Positions 47,534 through 56,468 of a stretch of 64,000 bases of DNA are shown here, one piece after another. This DNA is from Rhodospirillaceae bacterium (GTDB taxonomy: Bacteria; Pseudomonadota; Alphaproteobacteria; Rhodospirillales; Casp-alpha2). Each line of letters begins with the position of its first letter. Positions within the stretch are counted from its first letter, which is position 1. The notes beneath the pieces are model-generated. The model worked only from the letters and a program-made list of their open reading frames with translations. It was not told the DNA's origin and made no database searches. The position numbers were made by a program, and so were the translations under genes. The stretch is taken from assembly GCA_016845145.1 (NCBI GenBank), contig JAERTE010000117.1:62001-126000 (forward strand). The letters run 5' to 3'.

Positions 47534-48260
47534 CGAAGTGCCAGTAAATCCCGGCTCCCTTGACGAACATGTGGCTGATCGGCCCCCGTATCACCGCATA
47601 GAGCATGATCACGAAGCTCAACACGCCGATCAAAACGTGAGCGGCGTGAAAACCGGTCAATCCGTAGAAAGCACTGGAGAATGAGTTGGTGCCCGGCGAG
47701 AACCCTTCTTGCATCAAATGCGAATATTCGTAGGCCGTGCAGCCGAAGAACGCCAAACCGAGCACAATGGTGACCATCAGCCAGGTCTTGAAGCCCGCAC
47801 TGTCGCCTTCCTCATATTTCATCTCACCCAAATGATAGGTGGCCGACGACGCCACCAGGATGACCGTCATGATCGCCGGCAACGCAAGGCTGATATCCGG
47901 CGTGCCTTGCGGCGGCCATTCACCGCCCGCGGCGCCAACGGAGATGCGCATGGTCCAGTAGCTGGCAAACAGCGACAGGAAGATCAGGATTTCAGAGACG
48001 ATGAAGATGCCGATGCCGAGATCGGAAACGTTCTCGATCGCCATCTTCTGCGTCGCACCCTCGTAAATCCACTTGGTAATGCCAAGCAGCACCAGGGGCG
48101 TGCCCAGGCCGGCGAAGACAATCGCCATCAGCATCGATTCGTAAACGAAGTAGGATGCGAAGGCCATCGGCACCAGCAACGTGATGCCGACGGAAATGAC
48201 GATCGGCGCCCAACTGACTTCCCAATGATGTTCGTGAACGGCTTCGGTATCGCTGCTCAT
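47487..48260 (-). CDS. Heme-copper oxidase subunit III
   Basis: 257 aa; FIVSEILIFLSLFASYW...YYGLTGFHAAHVLIGV-type helix pattern...YWHFVDVIWFFVASQVYLW. Confidence 0.9.
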   Translation of the reverse strand: MSSDTEAVHEHHWEVSWAPIVISVGITLLVPMAFASYFVYESMLMAIVFAGLGTPLVLLGITKWIYEGATQKMAIENVSDLGIGIFIVSEILIFLSLFASYWTMRISVGAAGGEWPPQGTPDISLALPAIMTVILVASSATYHLGEMKYEEGDSAGFKTWLMVTIVLGLAFFGCTAYEYSHLMQEGFSPGTNSFSSAFYGLTGFHAAHVLIGVLSFVIMLYAVIRGPISHMFVKGAGIYWHFVDVIWFFVASQVYLW

Positions 48261-48336
48261 GGGTATGCTCTCCCCCCTCTATCTGCCCGCGTTTCGGCGA
48301 TTTCACGCATGACCCATCCGGCCACGCGTTGATCAC

Positions 48337-48350
48337 TTAACAAATGTTAG
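48337..48350. promoter_or_regulatory. Candidate FNR/CRP-family operator upstream of the oxidase operon
   Basis: TTAACAAATGTTAG (reverse CTAACATTTGTTAA), resembles the nosZ-upstream TTGACCAATGTTAA. Confidence 0.4.
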
Positions 48351-48472
48351 GTCGACAATACCCACATAAATATTGCGGTTTCAATATATACCTACAAAAA
48401 TTATGGCTATTAGAGTGATTTTAATGTGCGGGTGAAGCTTCGTGGTTGAGGAGATTAGCGTGTTTTGTTCGT

Positions 48473-49300
48473 TTAGTTGGTTTCGCGAAAATGTTTTAAA
48501 ACGAAAATTGCCATGAAGAAAAGGAATACAGAGATACCCAATACAATCGCATATTCAAGCCACCGGGCGTACTCCAAGGGATGATTCTCCGGCGTAGATT
48601 TTTTCATTGCCAACAAACGCTGGCCAAATTCATCATACCAAAAAACGCCGCAAGATCGTCCAAACTTATCCCCAACCAGTCCGTACTCACCGTCAACTCG
48701 AAACGCCACTTTTGTTTTCGGGGGGGTGAAAACGTTCTCAACCTGCGGTCTCAAACTTGACGTGATTGGCATTCCCTTCAAACCAACGAAAAGGCATTTA
48801 TCGAACAAGGGGACATATCTCGTGACGATATTTGATGCCGATTGAGTTCCTCCCACTTTCTCGTTGCACTCAATATCGGTATGTGTCCGCACGAGCGCCT
48901 TACCTCTCGCATGAGGAGCCCGGCTGCCATTTGGCTGTCTATCCGGAATGTTGACCAATATTGGGTTGATCGCGTTTTGGTTTGCGCAGAAGGACGGATC
49001 GCCGTGGATTAGAGTAGTTTGAAAATCCAACCCTTTTACTTTGTCGTACCATATCCCTTTCCCAGGTTGCATCAGCCCCCCGGCGGCTTCAGTGCGTGTT
49101 TCAATTGTTATGGAATGATCCACTCCTATGAAATCTAACGACACCCCTTTGGAACCGGCATAGAATCTCGCTTCGCTCATATACCCGCCTGCAACCGCAA
49201 TTAGGCTGCCTGCCGCCAGGCAAAGCACAGCGATGGAGATTGTACTCACCCGGGATTTGGGCAATTTAATTTTTAGCTTTATCCTTATTGGCTTTTTCAT
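48473..49300 (-). CDS. Membrane-anchored protein of unknown function
   Basis: 275 aa; N- and C-terminal TM helices flanking an extracytoplasmic domain with several Cys; no recognised family. Confidence 0.7.
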   Translation of the reverse strand: MKKPIRIKLKIKLPKSRVSTISIAVLCLAAGSLIAVAGGYMSEARFYAGSKGVSLDFIGVDHSITIETRTEAAGGLMQPGKGIWYDKVKGLDFQTTLIHGDPSFCANQNAINPILVNIPDRQPNGSRAPHARGKALVRTHTDIECNEKVGGTQSASNIVTRYVPLFDKCLFVGLKGMPITSSLRPQVENVFTPPKTKVAFRVDGEYGLVGDKFGRSCGVFWYDEFGQRLLAMKKSTPENHPLEYARWLEYAIVLGISVFLFFMAIFVLKHFRETN

Positions 49301-49312
49301 TTTCCACCGACC

Positions 49313-51097
49313 TCACGCGCTTTTAAGTTTGAAGCGCTTTAGCTTGATGTAGAAAACACCGACGAGAATCGCGAGCGTGTGAATAATCGCTTCCAACATC
49401 AGAACGGAGCCCGCCCCGGACCCAGATCCTCGTTCAAAACAGAAACCAAAACCACACCAACCGTATATCGTCGCAGCGGTTGTAAATCCTTTGCCAAAAA
49501 TTATCGATGTCAGGAAGACGACTACGAAGGTTTTGTCATCTCCCTTGAAAGCCCAAGGAAAAAACACGCGGCATATGAACATGACAATAAAAAACACTGC
49601 AAGTGACCCGCAAACCAAAATACCAACTATTGACGCGATAACGTTTAGCTCCGAAAAACCACGCCACGCATATAGTCCAAGCACTGCCACGAGTGCCGTG
49701 AGAAACGCAATCAAGACGATGCGCCGTAGATCATCAACCTTATATTGGCGATGATTTGTTTTGGCGTTTTGGCCCCAGTCGCGGGTCATTTGAGCGATCG
49801 ACATCAACGTCGTATCAAGGGTCGTCATGGTCAACGTACTGATAAAAAGCAGCAAAGCTATAACGGTGAAAGTTCCCGTATTTACGGTACCGAGCAAAGG
49901 AGCGAAACCATCATTGGCACTGGGCGCAGTCAAATATCCCAAGGCTGTTGAAAAAATCAGATACGGTGCGTCCATGATGAAAGCCGGATCAAAATCGATC
50001 TCGGAAGTCTTCTCGAACCCGAAAACACCGAGATATCCGGTTAGCAGATCAGCAAAAAAGAACCCCAAAGCAACGAGGACGATCACGCCCCCTAGAGTTC
50101 TAAATCCTTTTCCCTCGCGTTCATTTTCTTTCTCAGGAGAGAAATAGCGCCATCGTATCAATCGGTTCCACACATCTGGACCAGAGGCGAACCAGCACCC
50201 CATGACGAAAAACGCTCCTAGGCCTCCAAATACGTTGACCTGCAATGCACTTGCGCTCGTTGCTTGTCGCTTTTTCTCAGTCGCCGCCCACGCCAACCAG
50301 TCTTCCGTCACGAAGTTGCTGTAAATACGCGTGAACTCGACCCAAAGATCAAAATTTGGCGCAAAAACAGCAGCCAACTTCAAGATCACGAACAACGATA
50401 CGGCAAACAGAATTATAAATTGCAGATAGTCAGTCCGGAGCGTTTGTGAATAACCACCGGCGTAGACATACAAAAAGGAAACAACGAACCATAAAGTGGC
50501 GATGAGCCAGGGGCTGCTGAATCGGCTTCCAAGAAGATGCTCTGTCCACAACAAAGCAAAGGCCATTTCGATGAATAGCAGACCGCAAATTGCGACCATG
50601 AAAGCGATGTATATAAAATGCGTCGCACGGGGGCCATAATTAGATCCGACAAACGAAACGACGGTTTTCCCGGTTTCTTGAATTTTCTCGGCCGAGTCCG
50701 AGAAATATTTTTCCACTTCTTTCGAACTCAAAAACAGATACAGCAGTATAGGAAATACGAACACGCCGCCAATGATCCATGCAACGAACGGAGCGCTCCC
50801 CGCCATGAATAGTGCGCCCAACGTAGCCATAACGACAGACCCCGTCGTCAAAACCGAGCCAAGAGTACTGGTTACAGCATGGGGAAACGACAATCCGCCA
50901 AAGCAATAGACCTCCTCCTCACCTCCCGGCAGAAAGGCCGGAGTCGCCTTGAGTGCTCTGTAGGCTGGCACCACCGCATAAAAGAAAATGATCGTCGGCA
51001 ACCCGATCAGGAGCACAATCATGCCAACCGATGAAGGCAGATGAAAAAGAAAGAAAAGACAGAGCAGTGCAATGCAAAACAACGATGCAAATTTCAC
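49313..51097 (-). CDS. Sodium:solute symporter family protein
   Basis: 594 aa polytopic; FLYVYAGGYSQTLRTDYLQFIILF resembles SSSF signatures. Confidence 0.75.
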   Translation of the reverse strand: MKFASLFCIALLCLFFLFHLPSSVGMIVLLIGLPTIIFFYAVVPAYRALKATPAFLPGGEEEVYCFGGLSFPHAVTSTLGSVLTTGSVVMATLGALFMAGSAPFVAWIIGGVFVFPILLYLFLSSKEVEKYFSDSAEKIQETGKTVVSFVGSNYGPRATHFIYIAFMVAICGLLFIEMAFALLWTEHLLGSRFSSPWLIATLWFVVSFLYVYAGGYSQTLRTDYLQFIILFAVSLFVILKLAAVFAPNFDLWVEFTRIYSNFVTEDWLAWAATEKKRQATSASALQVNVFGGLGAFFVMGCWFASGPDVWNRLIRWRYFSPEKENEREGKGFRTLGGVIVLVALGFFFADLLTGYLGVFGFEKTSEIDFDPAFIMDAPYLIFSTALGYLTAPSANDGFAPLLGTVNTGTFTVIALLLFISTLTMTTLDTTLMSIAQMTRDWGQNAKTNHRQYKVDDLRRIVLIAFLTALVAVLGLYAWRGFSELNVIASIVGILVCGSLAVFFIVMFICRVFFPWAFKGDDKTFVVVFLTSIIFGKGFTTAATIYGWCGFGFCFERGSGSGAGSVLMLEAIIHTLAILVGVFYIKLKRFKLKSA

Positions 51098-51644
51098 AAG
51101 AATTTCCTCCTTGCCGACATTGAGCCAACGATCATATCTCGAACCGGATCACCCCAACCTTGGCCAATAAACAGGAACCTCAAGTGCACTTCCGCCCGAA
51201 ATCAATTCCGCTTTGATTGCGCCGCAGTGAGGATTGCACTTTAAAAATGCATTATTCTTTTGATATTGCAACCCGCTCTGTAATTGGCGGGGCTGGTCCT
51301 CTTCCTTGGAATGTGATTGGCACCCGTACCATCAGTAGGCTGTTGGCTACGAACTTTCGACACCTGGCGGCACCTGAAGTAGGAAAATATTGACTTTTAA
51401 GAATTATTTACTATTTTGTGGATGCGGCATGGCCTGACGCTCATGCGGGCACGCTATTTGATATTCGAATAGGACATGAAGGGCACCGACAACTCATCGT
51501 TGGGGCAATTCAAAATTCAGCTGATCATCTCATTACCGAGAAAATTGGGTTCGGTCCCCAGATTTTTTTATGTTTCTATTAAAATCAATGGGTTCTGACC
51601 CGGAAAAAACGGATGCGAAACGATTTTTCCGAGGCATTCGGCGC

Positions 51645-52166
51645 TTACACCTCCTGCTTACGCGGATTGAAGATTCGCGGCGGAAGTTTTGGTTTTTTCA
51701 GCGGTTGCAGCGGTGGCGGGATGATCTGGATGTTGAGGTCGCCCATGGGGTCGCCCTCGGGGCGGCGCTCGAACGGGTTTTTGATGATCAGCCGCGAATT
51801 GCGCGCGATGGCGTTATCGACGTCCTCTTCCAGGCGCTCGGCCAGCTTCAGGTTCCACGGGAACTCGTAGTAGCGGGGCTCCAACGCGCCATCCAATCGC
51901 AGCCACATATAGATGGCCTCGCCTTCCTTCAGGCTGACGGCGAGAATTTCCGCCTCCTCCACGTTGCTTTGAAACCACTCGAAGCTTTTCGGTTTCGGCT
52001 TGGACAGAAACTCCACGAACTGCACGTAGGAAATCGGAATGGCCAGCGCGGCAACAAATAGCGCAGCGAACCTGACGCGGGTTTGCCGGGGCGCCCAGAT
52101 GGCGAGACTGGCCAGCACGGCCGTCACGGCGGTCGCGGCGATAAAGACGTAGATCAGGGTATCCAT
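51645..52166 (-). CDS. Hypothetical membrane-anchored protein with Pro-rich C-terminus
   Basis: Two N-terminal TM segments, then soluble domain ending IQIIPPPLQPLKKPKLPPRIFNPRKQEV. Confidence 0.75.
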   Translation of the reverse strand: MDTLIYVFIAATAVTAVLASLAIWAPRQTRVRFAALFVAALAIPISYVQFVEFLSKPKPKSFEWFQSNVEEAEILAVSLKEGEAIYMWLRLDGALEPRYYEFPWNLKLAERLEEDVDNAIARNSRLIIKNPFERRPEGDPMGDLNIQIIPPPLQPLKKPKLPPRIFNPRKQEV

Positions 52167-52183
52167 CTCTCGAAGCTCCTAAG

Positions 52184-52786
52184 CTACCGGCGAAGGCCGG
52201 TGATCAGCGGGTAGCGCAACGTCGATACACTCCCCGGCACGAGGTCTGCGTTGGAATTGAGGCGGAAACGAAACGCCGTCTCCTCCTGGTTTTTGCGCAC
52301 CAACTCGATGGTCGTCTGCAATATCTGGCGCGTATCGAGCCCGGGTTGTTTGACACTGACCACCACCTTGACCGGGATCGTTTGGCCCTTTTTCAGGTTG
52401 CCGTACATGTGCACGTTGGCCACATACTCACCGGGTGGGATGCCGCGGGAGTATGAGACCTCGTAGTTCTCGTCCGTCGCGTCGCCTTCCGATCCCAGGT
52501 CGTCGCGCAGCAAATTGAACACTTTCGCGCCCTGGTTCCAAAACCCCACGGGCGCTTCACGCGGCGCCTTGACCCAGAGATCCACGTCATAGGGCATCTC
52601 GGACGGCCAGTGCATTTCGACGATGATGTTGCCGGGCGCTTTATGATCTTCGGTTTCTTTTTTCTTCGGGCTGATGTGTGGCAACAGCATGATGACCATG
52701 GCGACGAACCCAATGAGTGCGAGCAAGATCACGTCACGAAAGACGGTTCCGGTGCTGTCGTCGTCGAGATAATCAAGTTCTTCCAT
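52184..52786 (-). CDS. Hypothetical protein, ExbD/TolR-like topology
   Basis: Short cytoplasmic N-terminus, one TM, then periplasmic domain with YDVDLWVKAPREAPVGFWNQG. Confidence 0.72.
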   Translation of the reverse strand: MEELDYLDDDSTGTVFRDVILLALIGFVAMVIMLLPHISPKKKETEDHKAPGNIIVEMHWPSEMPYDVDLWVKAPREAPVGFWNQGAKVFNLLRDDLGSEGDATDENYEVSYSRGIPPGEYVANVHMYGNLKKGQTIPVKVVVSVKQPGLDTRQILQTTIELVRKNQEETAFRFRLNSNADLVPGSVSTLRYPLITGLRR

Positions 52787-53447
52787 GAACTTGCCCGCGC
52801 TCGAGTGTCGCCGTCAAAAGGTCCACGGTGCCGGTGGCGAGCAACCGGTGATTGACGATCAGCCAGACGTACAGCACCGCGCCCACCAAGGTCGTGTTCA
52901 GCGCCACCGACATGCCGGAAATCAGGTTGGAGATGATCGCCCCCACCCGCTCCGCATCGCTGGCGGCCTCGGCGTCGACGCCGGAAAGCGCGATAATGAA
53001 GCCAATCACGGTGCCGATCAGCCCTAAGAACACCAGCGAATTGGCGACCTGCCGCACACCGGCGATCCGGTTGGTCAAGCGCAGGCGGAGCACGCCGGCG
53101 GTGACGTCGTTCTTGCCCTCGCCGGCCGGCAGGCTCTCCAAATACCGAGCCGCATGGGAGTCGGCTGCAGGTTGGCCGTCGTCGAGGTCGTTCAGCTCGT
53201 TACTGGTTAGCCAAACGGCCCGCGCGCAGTTGACGAAGCCATAAACGAACAACGCGGCGATGGCGCCGCTCAGTTCCACCAGATCGGCCTTGATAATCGG
53301 ATCGAGCCAGCCCTGCAGAAAACCGGCGGCCAGAAACGAGGCAGCGACCAGGTTGAGTAGCCCAAAACGCACGAGCAAAAGATAACGATACACGGTGGTT
53401 GCCTCCCACAAACACAATGCCGGTGAATGCCCGGTAAATGACAGCAA
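52773..53447 (-). CDS. MotA/TolQ/ExbB proton channel family protein
   Basis: NSLVFLGLIGTVIGFIIALSGVD...ISNLISGMSVALNTTLVGAVLYVWLIVNHRLL. Confidence 0.82.
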   Translation of the reverse strand: MLSFTGHSPALCLWEATTVYRYLLLVRFGLLNLVAASFLAAGFLQGWLDPIIKADLVELSGAIAALFVYGFVNCARAVWLTSNELNDLDDGQPAADSHAARYLESLPAGEGKNDVTAGVLRLRLTNRIAGVRQVANSLVFLGLIGTVIGFIIALSGVDAEAASDAERVGAIISNLISGMSVALNTTLVGAVLYVWLIVNHRLLATGTVDLLTATLERGQVHGRT

Positions 53448-53541
53448 CGATTTTAGACCGATTCTGAACAGTTAGGGAATTACCGATGGCCATTGCTGGC
53501 GGCAATGTTACTTTGGCCCGGGTAATTCTGGGGAGCAAATC

Positions 53542-54870
53542 ATGACACCGGGCGCAAGACTACAGGCGGCGGCGGAACTGCTGGATGCGGTTTGGTCGGG
53601 CACGGCACCGCCGGACGTACTGGTTGACGACTACTTCCGCAAGCGCCGCTATGCCGGCTCGTCGGACCGTCGCGCCATCCAAGAGCGCCTCTATGGCGTA
53701 TTGCGTCGGCGCGCACGGTTATTGTGGTGGATTGAGCGTACCGGAATTAATATCGGCGATGATGACACCCCTAACGCCCGGGCCGCGCTGATCGCCATCC
53801 TGGCGACCGAGGACCGCACGCCGCCAGACGAAATCAACGGGTTGTTTTCCGGTGAACGCCATTGCCCCGCCGCCCTGAACACGCAGGAATCCGAGCTTGC
53901 CGAAGCCTTGTACGGTCGCCCACTCAACCATCACGACATGCCGGCGCCCGTGGCCTATGAATTCCCCGCCTGGATGGAACCATCCTTATCGAATTTATGG
54001 GGGGACCGTCTGATCGAGGAAATCGCCGCCCTCAACCAAACCGCGCCGGTGGATCTTCGCGTCAACACCCTGAAGACAACGCGTGAAGCCGCGCAAAGCG
54101 CCTTGGCTGGCGCCTTTATCGAGACGGCAGAAACACCGTTTTCGCCGATCGGTCTCCGGGTCGAGGGCCATCCGCGATTGGGCGGCACCGAGACCTTCAA
54201 GCGCGGTTTCGTGGAAATCCAGGATGAAGGCTCGCAATTGATCGCGCTGTTGAGCGACGCCCGTCCCGGCATGACCGTCGTCGATTACTGCGCCGGAGCC
54301 GGCGGCAAAACGCTGGCCTTGGCAGCCGCCATGGGCCGCGGCAGCCGGATATCGGGCAAATTGATTGCCTGCGATATTTCCAAAACCCGCCTCGACCGGT
54401 TGCGCCCGCGCCTTAAACGCGCCGGCGCACATAGCGTGAAATGTCGGGTCATCGCGGCACGCGACGATAATTGGGTGTCGGAGCAGGCAGGCCGCGCGGA
54501 TCGCGTCTTGGTCGACGTGCCCTGTACCGGGACCGGTACCTGGCGACGCAATCCCAACGCCAAATGGCGCTTCACGCCGACCGATCTGGACGAATTGATC
54601 GACATGCAACGCCATATCCTGAAAGACGCCGCGGCGATGGTGAAGCCCGGGGGGCGGCTGATCTATGCGTCGTGCTCATTGCTGGAGCAGGAAAACGAAC
54701 AGCAAATGGCTTGGTTTTTGGATCAATTCCCCAATTTTCACCCCCTGCCTATCAACGAGGTCTGGGCGCAAACGATCGGCGGCGCACCGCCACCACCGGG
54801 CGCCGGATTACGTCTCAGTCCAGCTTCTACGGGAACTGACGGGTTTTTTTGCGCGGTTTTAGAGACATAG
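53542..54870 (+). CDS. RsmB/NOP family class I SAM-dependent RNA methyltransferase
   Basis: VVDYCAGAGGKTLALAAAMG...VLVDVPCTGTGTWRRNPNAKW...GGRLIYASCSLLEQENEQQ. Confidence 0.92.
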   Translation: MTPGARLQAAAELLDAVWSGTAPPDVLVDDYFRKRRYAGSSDRRAIQERLYGVLRRRARLLWWIERTGINIGDDDTPNARAALIAILATEDRTPPDEINGLFSGERHCPAALNTQESELAEALYGRPLNHHDMPAPVAYEFPAWMEPSLSNLWGDRLIEEIAALNQTAPVDLRVNTLKTTREAAQSALAGAFIETAETPFSPIGLRVEGHPRLGGTETFKRGFVEIQDEGSQLIALLSDARPGMTVVDYCAGAGGKTLALAAAMGRGSRISGKLIACDISKTRLDRLRPRLKRAGAHSVKCRVIAARDDNWVSEQAGRADRVLVDVPCTGTGTWRRNPNAKWRFTPTDLDELIDMQRHILKDAAAMVKPGGRLIYASCSLLEQENEQQMAWFLDQFPNFHPLPINEVWAQTIGGAPPPPGAGLRLSPASTGTDGFFCAVLET

Positions 54871-55053
54871 TTTCACCATGCAAAACTAGCTAAGTCCTTG
54901 CAAAATTTCAAACTTTGCTGTAGTTTATTTTTGGAGCTATGTGACATTGTGAAGACGGGGGTGCGGAAGCTGGTTTGAATACCGGCACCGCAAGAGAGGG
55001 TCTTTCGCTAACGTCATATGTTTAGAAAGGAAACGCTACCCGGGAGGGAATGA

Positions 55054-55224
55054 ATGTCGTCGAGAAGTAACAATAAGAAACCTGAACCAGACCAGCCGCC
55101 GATCCGCAAGGACCGAAGCTGTCTCATGTGTGGTAAGAAATTTACCTCCAGCCATATCGGCGAGCGGGTTTGCACCAATTGCAAAAGCACCGCTGCCTGG
55201 CGCGAAGGCAGCTTCGCCGCCTAA
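55054..55224 (+). CDS. Small zinc-ribbon protein (56 aa), paralogue of 13317..13490
   Basis: Hand translation MSSRSNNKKPEPDQPPIRKDRSCLMCGKKFTSSHIGERVCTNCKSTAAWREGSFAA*. Confidence 0.85.
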   Translation: MSSRSNNKKPEPDQPPIRKDRSCLMCGKKFTSSHIGERVCTNCKSTAAWREGSFAA

Positions 55225-55246
55225 CGCTCTTCAACCCAATTCGACG

Positions 55247-55278
55247 GTGCCGGCCCTGAGATTTCTTTCGGCCGGCAC
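55247..55278 (+). terminator. Terminator after zinc-ribbon gene
   Basis: GTGCCGGCC-N14-GGCCGGCAC followed by TGTTTTGCC. Confidence 0.65.
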
Positions 55279-55407
55279 TGTTTTGCCATTTACCGATTGG
55301 CAATTTTTTTCGCATACCCTGTTGTGATCGCCGTCACTGACGCCCGATTGGCTCGGACCTATGGTCCACATAGGCCAGAACGGCCAAGCACGGAAGGAGA
55401 AACGACC

Positions 55408-55470
55408 ATGTATGCGAAACAGATGGGTGGCACAGAGCATCCGCTGGATGGTCCGCATCCCACGGACTGA
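55408..55470 (+). CDS. Possible 20-aa micro-ORF
   Basis: aaggaga SD 5' of ATG; MYAKQMGGTEHPLDGPHPTD*; followed by a hairpin at 55503-55536. Confidence 0.35.
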   Translation: MYAKQMGGTEHPLDGPHPTD

Positions 55471-55502
55471 CCAGAAACCGAGCAACTGAACGAATACCTG
55501 AT

Positions 55503-55536
55503 AGGCCCGCGGAGCCGCCTCGCATCTCGCGGGCCT
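55503..55536 (+). terminator. Hairpin, probable terminator
   Basis: AGGCCCGCG-N16-CGCGGGCCT followed by TTCCCGTTGCGTTTTT. Confidence 0.6.
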
Positions 55537-55580
55537 TTCCCGTTGCGTTTTTGAGTACGTCACCGAAAATGGCGTCCAAT

Positions 55581-56462
55581 ATGTCAAAACTCGTCCGCCG
55601 AAAACCTATCCCGATACCAGCAATTCACCCGGTTCCGGAATATGCCGTCGAAGGTGAGGCTGCGCGTTGGTATGCTGAAATGAAATCAGCTCTCCAGGTG
55701 CCGTGGATGGGCGTTGTGACCATGGCGTTTGCACACTACCCCAATTTCTTCGGGGCGCTCTGGCAAGGTGTGTCCCCTATTGTCACCAGCCAAGCCTTCG
55801 TCTCGGCCGCGCAATCGTTACAAACCACCGTCGAGCATGATGTCGCAGCCCTACACCCACCCGAAATTGCCAGCAGACTCGCCGCCACCAGTTTTGGTGC
55901 GCGCGAAATCGAACAAATCCGCGCTACCAACAAGGTGTTCTCGCATGGCAACCATCACTATGCCCTGATCGCAACCATCGCGCGGACCTTGCTTGAAGGC
56001 GGTGAACTGAGTAATTCGGATTTAGCGCAACCGTTCGTCGGTCGGCATGCGCCTGAAGTCTCCGTACCTTTCGTATTGATGGAGGCGCATCACGCGGATG
56101 AACCGACGCGAGCCGTTTATGAGGATATTAAAGCCGTATTGGGGCTGCCCTTCGTCAACACCGACTACCGCGCCTTTGCCCGTTGGCCGAGCTACTGGGC
56201 CATGGCCTGGAACGACCTGCGAAATGTCGCCGGCGACAAGGCATACGAAAGCATATGCCAGTCCTATCATGATCGCATGGCAGAAATGGTCGCAGCCAAA
56301 ATCCCCAATCCGGCTGGCCTGACTTCGGGGATTCTTCAAGACGCAGCGAAAACCGATGCGGATTTGGAAGAAGTGACAAATGTCGTACGTTTGTTTCAGT
56401 GGCTGCTGCCCGGCCTTACCGTCAATGTCGCCTATCTTCGCCACCAACTCAGAGAAACGTAG
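55581..56462 (+). CDS. DehI-like (2-haloacid dehalogenase DehI family fold) protein
   Basis: Internal ATG 55581 (MSKLVRRKP) or upstream starts possible. VPWMGVVTMAFAHYPNFFGALWQGV, FGAREIEQIRATNKVFSHGNHHYALIATIA, TDYRAFARWPSYW resemble DehI. Confidence 0.6.
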   Translation: MSKLVRRKPIPIPAIHPVPEYAVEGEAARWYAEMKSALQVPWMGVVTMAFAHYPNFFGALWQGVSPIVTSQAFVSAAQSLQTTVEHDVAALHPPEIASRLAATSFGAREIEQIRATNKVFSHGNHHYALIATIARTLLEGGELSNSDLAQPFVGRHAPEVSVPFVLMEAHHADEPTRAVYEDIKAVLGLPFVNTDYRAFARWPSYWAMAWNDLRNVAGDKAYESICQSYHDRMAEMVAAKIPNPAGLTSGILQDAAKTDADLEEVTNVVRLFQWLLPGLTVNVAYLRHQLRET

Positions 56463-56468
56463 ATCCCC

